NCBI GenBank assembly: GCA_009781575.1
Contig: WQXW01000131.1
Coordinates: 1-5,796 of the forward strand
From: Solirubrobacterales bacterium
GTDB lineage: Bacteria > Actinomycetota > Thermoleophilia > Solirubrobacterales > Solirubrobacteraceae
Direction of reading: 5' to 3'
DNA: 5,796 nucleotides
The notes below the pieces were generated by a model. That model saw only the letters and a list, made by a program, of their open reading frames with translations. It was not told where the DNA came from and did no database searches. Position numbers and translations under genes: made by a program. Positions 1 through 4,379 of the stretch are shown one piece after another. How positions within the stretch are numbered: the stretch's first letter is position 1; each line of letters opens with the position of its first letter.

Positions 1-269
1 ACAGCGAACCCCACGGGAATATCGAACTTCCCGGAGACTTCACCGGTGGCGAAACCACCGAAATGCGACACCTCACCGTAGGGTTCCGCCGCCGTAGCCG
101 ACGACCGCTCCGCCCACACGAGCATCGGCGCCCAAGCGAGGGCGACGAGGGCGCTCGCGGTGACAAGCGTCTTCCAGAGGGGGAGGCTGAGAGGCACCGC
201 GTCTCGGTCGATGTCGGAGTGGGTGCCCGCCTTCTGGCGGGATCCGGGCCGAGGGCCCCTCAGGCGCAT
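1..269 (-). CDS. Secreted NHL-repeat-like protein, N-terminal part only
   Basis: This is a minus-strand gene reading off the left edge; 89 complete codons are present. The chosen ATG (complement of 267-269) follows a GGAAGG ribosome site at 278-283 with 8 bases between. An in-frame TGA upstream closes the frame. The protein has a basic N-terminus of about 30 residues, a hydrophobic segment at about residues 31-53 (LVTASALVALAW inside) ending in VWA or a nearby ATA/TAA, which reads as a signal peptide. The mature start is AEPYGEVSHFGGF followed by GKFDIPVGFAV. That pattern (aromatic-G-G-F, then G-K-F-x-x-P-x-G-F-A-V) resembles the first strand pair of an NHL beta-propeller repeat, a fold used by extracellular binding proteins. 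A GTG at 197 would give a shorter and more classical signal peptide and is a real alternative start. Function and ligand are unknown. Secretion is fairly sure; the NHL assignment rests on one partial repeat. Confidence 0.68.
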   Translation of the reverse strand, partial: MRLRGPRPGSRQKAGTHSDIDRDAVPLSLPLWKTLVTASALVALAWAPMLVWAERSSATAAEPYGEVSHFGGFATGEVSGKFDIPVGFA

Positions 270-277
270 GCCGCGCG

Positions 278-283
278 CCTTCC
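278..283 (-). promoter_or_regulatory. Ribosome binding site of the NHL-like gene
   Basis: GGAAGG on the minus strand lies 8 bases before the ATG at 269. It is the main reason to prefer that ATG over the in-frame GTG at 197, which has only a weak GAG upstream. Confidence 0.5.
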
Positions 284-493
284 ACCGCTCGCGCGGCGGA
301 CCACGTGGGGCATGCGACCCGACGCAGGGGTTCGCTTGGTGGATCGCTCACTCCGCGGGGTCCCCGAGTGGTGGCTGTTCGGGACCGCACGAGTCGGGGC
401 CTGGCCGGCCGGTGCGCGGTCGCAGACAGCTGCGTTCACGGGCGGGGCGCCCGCCCACCCGGGGACGCGCCGCTCGCGCGGGGCATCCGTCCT

Positions 494-511
494 CGCGCGA
501 TATATCGCGCG
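494..511. promoter_or_regulatory. 18-bp perfect palindrome, operator-like
   Basis: CGCGCGATATATCGCGCG is a perfect inverted repeat with its centre between 502 and 503 and an ATATAT core. It lies 225 bases upstream of the NHL-like gene and 345 bases upstream of the TctC-like gene. Its symmetry and AT core inside GC-rich flanks suit a dimeric repressor such as a PadR, TetR or GntR-type protein, but no specific regulator can be named. Confidence 0.4.
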
Positions 512-654
512 TCCCTCTGGGCCGCTTGCAGCGTCGTCCACCGTGGGTCGTCTCCTTGTCGGCTCGGCGTTTGCAGCTGGCGGTCGGTCCGACGCGAACC
601 GGCGCCAGTAGGGGGCGTGAGCCGGGGCATCCTCTCAACGATGCCTTCCTCACA

Positions 655-698
655 TGTGAACAATTGGTTATTGATTGTGAACAATATTTGAACAATGG
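655..698 (-). repeat. Phased array of ATTGTTCACA-type units (site 1)
   Basis: Read on the minus strand, 44 bases parse as CC, then unit ATTGTTCAAA, T, unit ATTGTTCACA, then unit ATCAATAACC, A, unit ATTGTTCACA. Units begin 11, 10 and 11 bases apart, so all face the same side of the helix, and the two pairs repeat at 21 bases. The two ATTGTTCACA units are identical; the third differs at one base. On the plus strand the units read TGTGAACAAT at 655-664 and 676-685, and TTTGAACAAT at 687-696. The array sits in an AT-rich island between GC-rich flanks. A related pair lies at 4196-4216. This looks like a head-to-tail binding array for a DNA-binding protein. The nearest downstream gene is the TctC-like one, 158 bases away. 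Confidence 0.6.
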
Positions 699-803
699 AG
701 CGGCGCCGGACGAGGGGGTGGGCGCGGGGTGCGCGGGCCCGTTTCCCCACCCGATCCAGCACAATCGCGCCCCCCCGGCCGCGCCCCCGCCGGCTCGCGC
801 TCG

Positions 804-828
804 CCCGCCCCCGCGACCCTCCACGCCC
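804..828 (-). other. G-quadruplex-capable block on the minus strand
   Basis: On the plus strand four C-runs of at least three bases (804-806, 808-812, 817-819, 826-828) are separated by 1, 4 and 6 bases. The minus strand therefore fits the standard G3+N1-7 quadruplex pattern. It is followed by a small inverted repeat, GGGG at 831-834 with CCCC at 840-843, next to the start of the TctC-like gene. In DNA of this GC content such patterns can arise by chance. Confidence 0.35.
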
Positions 829-843
829 ACGGGGCCGCGCCCC

Positions 844-849
844 TATCTT
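844..849 (+). promoter_or_regulatory. Possible -10 element of a leaderless TctC-like gene
   Basis: TATCTT ends 6 bases before the ATG at 856, so transcription would begin at about the A of the start codon. No Shine-Dalgarno sequence precedes this ATG, which agrees with a leaderless message, common in actinobacteria. No good -35 hexamer is seen 16-18 bases upstream. Confidence 0.35.
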
Positions 850-855
850 TCCCCC

Positions 856-1863
856 ATGCGACGCGACTCCGACCCGGGGCGCCTGGCGTGGGCGATCACG
901 CTCGCGGTCGCGGTCGCGCTCGTGATCGCCAACTTCGCGCAGCAGCCGCTGCTGGGCAACGACGGCGAGGCGTCCGGCTCACAGCAGCCGATCACTCTGT
1001 GGGTGGCCAGCGCCGATCCCTCCGCCGAAGCGCAGCACGTGGTCCAGCAGGCCGCCAGTCGCTGGGATACGCCCACGCGCGCCGCCTCCGCCGAGGTGCT
1101 GCCGGGCGGGTCGCTCGAAGGGGTCGCCCGCTTTCTGGAGCGGGTGCGCGGCGACCCGCGCGCGCTGTTGGTGCTCTCCAGCTCCACCCTCGCCGAGATC
1201 GCCTGGGCGCGCGCCCGGGCGCCCGACTCCGAAACCAGCCTGCGCGCGCAGGGCGTCACCGGCCTGCTCGAGCGCGCGCCGGTGATCGCCGTGGTGGCCG
1301 CCGATCCGCTGCTTTTGGCGGTTCCCCGCGACTCGCCCCTGCGCAGCCTGCAGGGACTCTCCAGCGCGGCGGAGCGCTCGCTGGCGACCCCGTTCTTCAG
1401 CGTCGCCCAGGACCGCTTTCAGACCTCCAACCTCGCCGCGCTGGTCGCGCGCTACGGGCTCAGCGGGCGCATCCCCTACTCCGTCGCCGCCTCCGCGCAC
1501 GAGGCGATCCTCGACACCGAGTTCGGTCACGCCAGCGTCGCGCTCGCGCCGCGCAGCGAAATCGGCGCCGAGCTGCGCGCCGGGCGCATGCGCGCGCTGC
1601 CGTGGCCCCGCGGGCAGGGGCGCACGCCCGAGAGCTGGATCGCGATCCTGGGGCCCACGGGGCTGTCCCCCTCGCAGGTCGCCTCGCTGCGCGCGCAGGC
1701 GCGCCGCCTCTACGGCGGCGCCGCGTGGGACGCGGTCGTGCGCGGCGACGGGCTCGCGCCGGTCTCGCTCGGGCGCGCCGCGCTGGGCGGGTTCGTCGCG
1801 CAGCGGCTCGCTCGCACGATCCTCCTCGAGCGCGCCGCCGCGCGCAAGATGCTCGCGTTCTGA
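856..1863 (+). CDS. Membrane-anchored TctC/Bug-family solute-binding protein
   Basis: This encodes 335 residues, close to the usual 300-330 of the tripartite tricarboxylate transporter receptor (TctC/Bug) family, whose members bind small carboxylates outside the membrane. A hydrophobic segment at about residues 10-26 (LAWAITLAVAVALVIA inside) acts as signal anchor or signal peptide; no lipobox cysteine follows. Family-like landmarks are PGGSLEGVARFLERV (83-97), the APVIAVVAADPLLLAVPRDS stretch (141-160, matching the strand and 'P-L-x-L-x-V' segment), IPYSVAASAHEAILD (206-220), AELRAGRMRALPW (238-250, matching 'IKAGKLRALAV') and WIAILGPTGLSPSQVASL (261-278). The sequence is divergent and Arg/Ala-rich. 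No TctA or TctB gene lies beside it, so it may be an orphan receptor or sensor. The next gene, 97 bases downstream, is an ECF sigma factor. The open frame continues upstream to 160, but the upstream translation is not protein-like and ATG 856 begins just before the hydrophobic segment. Confidence 0.72.
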   Translation: MRRDSDPGRLAWAITLAVAVALVIANFAQQPLLGNDGEASGSQQPITLWVASADPSAEAQHVVQQAASRWDTPTRAASAEVLPGGSLEGVARFLERVRGDPRALLVLSSSTLAEIAWARARAPDSETSLRAQGVTGLLERAPVIAVVAADPLLLAVPRDSPLRSLQGLSSAAERSLATPFFSVAQDRFQTSNLAALVARYGLSGRIPYSVAASAHEAILDTEFGHASVALAPRSEIGAELRAGRMRALPWPRGQGRTPESWIAILGPTGLSPSQVASLRAQARRLYGGAAWDAVVRGDGLAPVSLGRAALGGFVAQRLARTILLERAAARKMLAF

Positions 1864-1870
1864 GGATCAC

Positions 1871-1880
1871 TGTGTACACA
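1871..1880. promoter_or_regulatory. Short palindrome TGTGTACACA
   Basis: A perfect 10-bp inverted repeat lies 8 bases after the TctC-like stop codon and about 20 bases before the TTGACA at 1901, in the only AT-rich part of the gap before the sigma factor gene. It could be an operator for that promoter, but it is short. Confidence 0.25.
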
Positions 1881-1900
1881 AGCCCACGCTCGTTTATTGT

Positions 1901-1923
1901 TTGACAGGGTGTTTGTTTATCAT
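1901..1923 (+). promoter_or_regulatory. Possible promoter of the sigma factor operon
   Basis: A perfect TTGACA (1901-1906) is followed by TATCAT (1918-1923) in an AT-rich stretch. The 11-base spacing is too short for a standard housekeeping promoter with these two hexamers. TATCAT may instead act with a TG two bases upstream as an extended -10. A start near 1930 would give a leader of about 30 bases before ATG 1961. Confidence 0.3.
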
Positions 1924-1960
1924 CGGCCGCGAGCCTCGCGCTGGATGCGGCGCGAACCCC

Positions 1961-2503
1961 ATGCCCCTTGAGCCCGACGACTTCACCCGCTTGTATCGGC
2001 GACACGCGCAGGGGCTGCTGGTGTTCTTCCAGCGCCGCGTGCACGAGCCCGAGCTCGCCGCCGATCTGCTGGCCGAGACCTTCGAGCTCGCGATCCGCGG
2101 TGGACCCGACTTTCGCGGCTCCAGCCCCTCCGAGCTGTCCGGCTGGCTGTGGAGCATCGCGCGCAACGTGCTCGCCGAACAGGCGCGCCGCACCGAGGGC
2201 GAGCGCGCCCGCGCCGCCCGCATGGGGCGCACGCCCGTCACGCTCACCGACCGCGAGATCGAGCGCATCGAGGAGCTCGCCGGCCTCGCCGAGCTGCGCG
2301 AGGCCGTCGCCCAGCGCCTCGCCGAGCTCCCCGCCGAGCAGCGCGAGGCGGTGCGCCTGCGCGTGCTCGACGACGTACCCTACGTGCAGATCGCGGGTCG
2401 CATGAACACCACCGTCGAGGTCGCCCGCGCGCGCGTCTCACGTGGCCTGCGCGCGCTCAACGTCGCGCTCAAGGACGAGCACCGCGCGTGGAGGGGACAG
2501 TGA
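1961..2503 (+). CDS. ECF-type RNA polymerase sigma factor
   Basis: This encodes 180 residues, the usual ECF size. Sigma region 2 covers about residues 8-78: FTRLYRRHAQGLLVFF, then DLLAETFELAI (core binding and -10 recognition helices), then LSGWLWSIARNVLAEQARR. After an acidic linker, region 4 covers about 112-168: LPAEQREAVRLRVLDDVPYVQIA, with the helix-turn-helix continuing MNTTVEVARARVSRGLRAL. No SnoaL or other extra C-terminal domain is present, so it is a short ECF that would need a partner for control. ATG 1961 is chosen because region 2 starts seven residues later; the frame stays open upstream to a TTG at 1901, which overlaps the TTGACA and gives a non-family extension. The ribosome site is weak. 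The stop codon overlaps the next gene's GTG start by four bases (GTGA), so the two are translationally coupled. It probably directs transcription of an envelope or stress regulon; the target promoter is not known. Confidence 0.9.
   Translation: MPLEPDDFTRLYRRHAQGLLVFFQRRVHEPELAADLLAETFELAIRGGPDFRGSSPSELSGWLWSIARNVLAEQARRTEGERARAARMGRTPVTLTDREIERIEELAGLAELREAVAQRLAELPAEQREAVRLRVLDDVPYVQIAGRMNTTVEVARARVSRGLRALNVALKDEHRAWRGQ
2490..2496 (+). promoter_or_regulatory. Ribosome binding site inside the sigma factor end
   Basis: GGAGGGG lies just before the GTG at 2500 and inside the last codons of the sigma gene. It fixes the GTG start of the membrane protein and supports translational coupling. Confidence 0.65.
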
Positions 2504-3234
2504 ACCCCGCCCACTACGACCCCGAGCTGCCGTTCCTGCTCGACCTGGAGCGACAGCTCCGCCTGCGCGCCGAGCACGCCGCGCGCCGGCCCGCCGCCAG
2601 CCCCCGCCAACCGCGCCGCGCGGAGCGCTCCTCCCTGCGCGTCACGATGCGCGGGCGCATGGTGCGGCGCACCGCGATCCTCGGGGGGCTCTTGTGTCTG
2701 TTGGCCGCCAGCGCGCTGGGCGCGCGCAGCGTGCTCTCCACCACCACCCCCAGTCCGCTCGCCGTGCGCCAGGGCGCGTTCGTGCTCGTCGCCAGCGGCG
2801 CGCGCGGGCGCGACAGCTGGACCCTGCGCCTCTACGAGCGCGGCGGCCAGCTCTGCCGCGCGTTCGTGGTCGCCGGCGCCGAGGAGTCCTCGCGCTGCGC
2901 GCCCGCCCCCTCGCGCGACTCGCTCGGCGTCAGCACGCTGGAGAGCGCGCGCTACGGCTACCTCTTCGGCGTCACCGGGTTGCACGTGCATGCGGTGGGC
3001 GTGCGCATAGGCGCCTCGATGCTCACCGTCGCCACCCGGCCGCTCGCCGGCGCGCGGGCCGCCGCCGCCGGGCTGCCCCACTCCGCGCGCTACTTCGTCG
3101 CGATCGCCACGCGGCTCCCGGGCGCCGAAGAGCCGCCCGCCTCCGTGACCGCGCTCGATCCCCGGCACCGGCCGCTCGGCGGCACCCAGGTCGCGTGTCT
3201 GCAGGAAGCCGGCCCGCCTCCCTGCGGCCCCTAA
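2500..3234 (+). CDS. One-pass membrane protein, candidate anti-sigma factor
   Basis: This encodes 244 residues from a GTG overlapping the sigma stop. The cytoplasmic N-terminus of about 55 residues begins with a predicted helix (PELPFLLDLERQLRLRAEHAARR, positions 8-30, written here only as an outline: acidic start, then Leu/Arg-rich). A basic stretch precedes one membrane helix at about 58-75 (AILGGLLCLLAASALGA inside). The remaining 170 residues should be outside: beta-rich, with four cysteines at 119, 133, 233 and 242 that could form two disulfides. Cotranscription and coupling with an ECF gene, plus the N-in, one-helix layout, are typical of membrane anti-sigma factors. However, the HxxxCxxC zinc motif of ZAS-type anti-sigmas is absent and I recognise no known anti-sigma domain. 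It may be an unrelated effector or a divergent anti-sigma. The gene itself is sure; its role is inferred from context. Confidence 0.75.
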   Translation: MNPAHYDPELPFLLDLERQLRLRAEHAARRPAASPRQPRRAERSSLRVTMRGRMVRRTAILGGLLCLLAASALGARSVLSTTTPSPLAVRQGAFVLVASGARGRDSWTLRLYERGGQLCRAFVVAGAEESSRCAPAPSRDSLGVSTLESARYGYLFGVTGLHVHAVGVRIGASMLTVATRPLAGARAAAAGLPHSARYFVAIATRLPGAEEPPASVTALDPRHRPLGGTQVACLQEAGPPPCGP

Positions 3235-3237
3235 AGC

Positions 3238-3266
3238 CCATAAATGTTGCCATTTGGAGTTTTTTT
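3238..3266 (+). terminator. Probable intrinsic terminator after the sigma operon
   Basis: CCA (3238-3240) pairs with TGG (3255-3257) and AATG (3243-3246) pairs with CATT (3251-3254), leaving a TA bulge and a TTGC loop. After AG comes a run of seven T (3260-3266). The stem is short and AU-rich, but the T run is striking in this GC-rich DNA and begins four bases after the membrane protein stop. Confidence 0.5.
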
Positions 3267-3305
3267 GTACGATCTCGGTCACAAACGGTTGACAGCTCCG
3301 TCATC

Positions 3306-3746
3306 ATGCAGGTCGTGCAAAACGGATATTTGCTACCGGTGCCCGAGTCGCTCCCGATATCCAAGCTGGAGGAGATCCGGCGCACCGCGGAGCACCGGCT
3401 CAAGGAGATCGAGCCTCTGATCGAGGAGGCCTACCGGCTGCGCAACGTCCTGTCGGTCATCGAGGAACGCGATCCCACGCGCCGCGGCGCCTCCTCTCAC
3501 GGCCACCTCGCGCGCGGGCTCTCGCCCTCCGGCGAGTCCTCGCGCGCGCGCAAGGGCCACAACAAGCGGGTCATCCTCGAGCTCGCCGCCGAGCGCCCCG
3601 GGATCACGCCCGCGCAGATCGCCGATCTGTCCGGTGTCAAGCGCGCCGTGGTCGCCTCCACGGTCAGCCGCCTCAAGCGCACCGGCGAGCTCGAGAGCCA
3701 CGAGGGCGGCGTGCGCGTGGCCCGCGCCGCCCGCAGCCCCGCCTAG
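3306..3746 (+). CDS. Coiled-coil plus winged-helix DNA-binding protein
   Basis: This encodes 146 residues. Positions 19-55 form a strongly charged amphipathic helix (KLEEIRRTAEHRLKEIEPL and on to VIEERD), probably a dimerising coiled coil. A Ser/Gly/Arg-rich linker follows (56-83). Residues 84-140 make a winged helix-turn-helix: NKRVILELAAERPGITPAQ, then IADLSGVKRAVVASTVSRLK as the HTH, then TGELESHEGGVRVA as the wing. The layout is MarR/IclR-like in the DNA-binding part only; no ligand domain is present. It is likely a small transcription regulator or nucleoid-type protein, target unknown. ATG 3306 has no Shine-Dalgarno sequence and only 11 bases separate it from a TTGACA, so in-frame GTG 3315, TTG 3330 or GTG 3339 are possible later starts. 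It is convergent with the ACP-like gene, with 9 bases between the stops. Confidence 0.82.
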   Translation: MQVVQNGYLLPVPESLPISKLEEIRRTAEHRLKEIEPLIEEAYRLRNVLSVIEERDPTRRGASSHGHLARGLSPSGESSRARKGHNKRVILELAAERPGITPAQIADLSGVKRAVVASTVSRLKRTGELESHEGGVRVARAARSPA

Positions 3747-3755
3747 ACGACCGGC

Positions 3756-4148
3756 CTAGAAGCGCCCCCTCGGCGCCCGCCGCGTCGTCAGGCGCCCGTG
3801 CACGAACGCCGCCAGCTCGCGCGCGTAGTACAGGCGCGGCCCCATCTCTCTGCCACTCGGCAGCTCCACGCCGAACTCCTCTTCCAGCGAGCTCAGGATC
3901 GACAGCGCCTCCCCACTGTCGATCGGCAGATCGGGGTGCGCGAGGCACAGTTCGCGCTCGAGCTCCGCCTGGTCGCTGCCCGCCTGCTGTGCGATCAGCA
4001 TGATTATGCGCCGCTCGATCGCCTCGATCGTGGGGGCCGGTGCGCGGAGCGCCGGTGTGCGCGCCGGCGCGCGGGTCTGTGAGCGCGCCGGCGCGCGGCC
4101 TGCCGGCGCCATTCGTGCCACAGGTGTCCTGACTGGGACTCGTGCCAT
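3756..4148 (-). CDS. Acyl-carrier-protein-like protein with Arg/Ala/Pro extension
   Basis: This encodes 130 residues. From about residue 40 the protein follows the four-helix acyl carrier fold: helix 1 TIEAIERRIIMLIAQQAG (40-57), a loop with LERELCLAHPDLP, then IDSGEALSILSSLEEEFGVELP (76-97 in outline), then YYARELAAFVHGRL (107-120) as the last helix. Carrier proteins carry phosphopantetheine on the Ser of a D-S-L motif at the start of helix 2; here it reads D77-S78-G79, so the Ser is kept but the Leu is not. Residues 1-39 are a low-complexity Arg/Ala/Pro extension with repeated RAPA. No partner synthase is seen nearby. ATG 4148 is chosen; a TTG two codons upstream (4154) and ATG at codon 13 are alternatives, and no strong ribosome site exists. 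It is divergent from ftsH, and ATTGTTCA, the core of the repeated units, covers its start codon. Confidence 0.72.
   Translation of the reverse strand: MARVPVRTPVARMAPAGRAPARSQTRAPARTPALRAPAPTIEAIERRIIMLIAQQAGSDQAELERELCLAHPDLPIDSGEALSILSSLEEEFGVELPSGREMGPRLYYARELAAFVHGRLTTRRAPRGRF
4059..4098. repeat. Two identical GC-only 16-mers inside the ACP-like gene
   Basis: GCGCGCCGGCGCGCGG occurs at 4059-4074 and 4083-4098, exactly 24 bases (eight codons) apart. Each contains the palindrome CGCGCCGGCGCG. They encode the repeated RAPAR segments of the N-terminal extension, so slippage or duplication probably built that extension. Confidence 0.6.
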
Positions 4149-4158
4149 GAACAATCGG

Positions 4159-4164
4159 AGCCTA
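4159..4164 (-). promoter_or_regulatory. Possible -10 element of the ACP-like gene
   Basis: TAGGCT on the minus strand matches the TAGnnT form common in actinobacterial promoters. A start about 6-7 bases downstream would leave a leader of only about five bases before ATG 4148, which agrees with the missing ribosome site. No good -35 is seen. Confidence 0.3.
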
Positions 4165-4195
4165 AACGTTCTCGCCGTCCCACCGCGGTCCGCCC

Positions 4196-4216
4196 ATTGT
4201 TATCCAATTGTTCACA
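4196..4216 (+). repeat. Two-unit ATTGTTCACA array (site 2)
   Basis: Read on the plus strand: unit ATTGTTATCC (4196-4205), A, unit ATTGTTCACA (4207-4216), an 11-base period. The second unit is identical to two units of the 655-698 array, and the pair (unit, A, ATTGTTCACA) has the same architecture as the second pair there. It lies 48 bases upstream of the ACP-like start and 164 bases upstream of the ftsH start. It probably binds the same protein as site 1. Confidence 0.55.
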
Positions 4217-4366
4217 ACGCCCCGGCCGACACTTGGAATCTTGCCGCGGTACGGTTCGCTGTCTCGGCGATCGCGTGTTGGGCGTGCACCCGCCACCGAC
4301 AGCGGTCGCCTCCGAATCGCCGGCGCCTCGCCACCCGACTGCGCCGGGCCACGACTGACCCAGCCC

Positions 4367-4371
4367 AGGAG
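4367..4371 (+). promoter_or_regulatory. Ribosome binding site of ftsH
   Basis: AGGAG lies 8 bases before ATG 4380 and fixes the start. No convincing -35/-10 pair was found for this gene in 4217-4366. Confidence 0.75.
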
Positions 4372-4379
4372 CAGAGAAG

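Larger units (their letters stand above)
270..855. other. Long non-coding divergent intergenic region
   Basis: This 586-base stretch separates the minus-strand NHL-like gene from the plus-strand TctC-like gene. Several open frames cross it on both strands, but their translations are Arg/Pro/Gly-rich, resemble no family, and show no plausible start with a ribosome site, so I read it as non-coding. It holds an 18-bp palindrome at 494-511, the only AT-rich island of the region with an array of 10-base units at 655-698, a C-rich block at about 766-843, and a possible promoter at 844-849. No tRNA-like cloverleaf was recognised. Its length is large for a compact high-GC genome, which suggests regulation or an unrecognised RNA. 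Confidence 0.6.

Noticed and set aside
301..308. Palindrome CCACGTGG 32 bases upstream of the NHL-like start
   Set aside because: Only 8 bp and made of GC-rich words common here; too weak to call an operator.
655..698. Array as a replication origin with DnaA boxes
   Set aside because: Units are close to TTGTCCACA but each differs by at least one base, and no dnaA, dnaN or other origin genes are nearby.
436..762. Minus-strand open frame of 108 codons over the array
   Set aside because: Low-complexity Arg/Pro-rich translation, no ribosome site, and it reads through the repeat units; long frames are expected by chance at this GC content.
160..855. Open frame extending the TctC-like gene upstream by 232 codons
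   Set aside because: The upstream translation is Arg/Pro/Gly-rich, crosses the AT-rich array and C-rich block, and has no family likeness; the signal-anchor begins right after ATG 856.
2380..3282. 300-codon minus-strand open frame antisense to the membrane protein
   Set aside because: The opposite strand has a clear operon with ribosome site and coupled start; this frame is Gly/Ala/Arg-rich shadow.
3747..3755. Terminator between the convergent winged-helix and ACP-like genes
   Set aside because: Only 9 bases separate the stops; CTAG occurs on both sides but no stable stem with a T run exists.
4207..4216. TTGTTCACAA as a Rex redox operator
   Set aside because: Rex sites need an inverted TTGTGA...TCACAA pair; here the units are direct repeats and no inverted partner is present.
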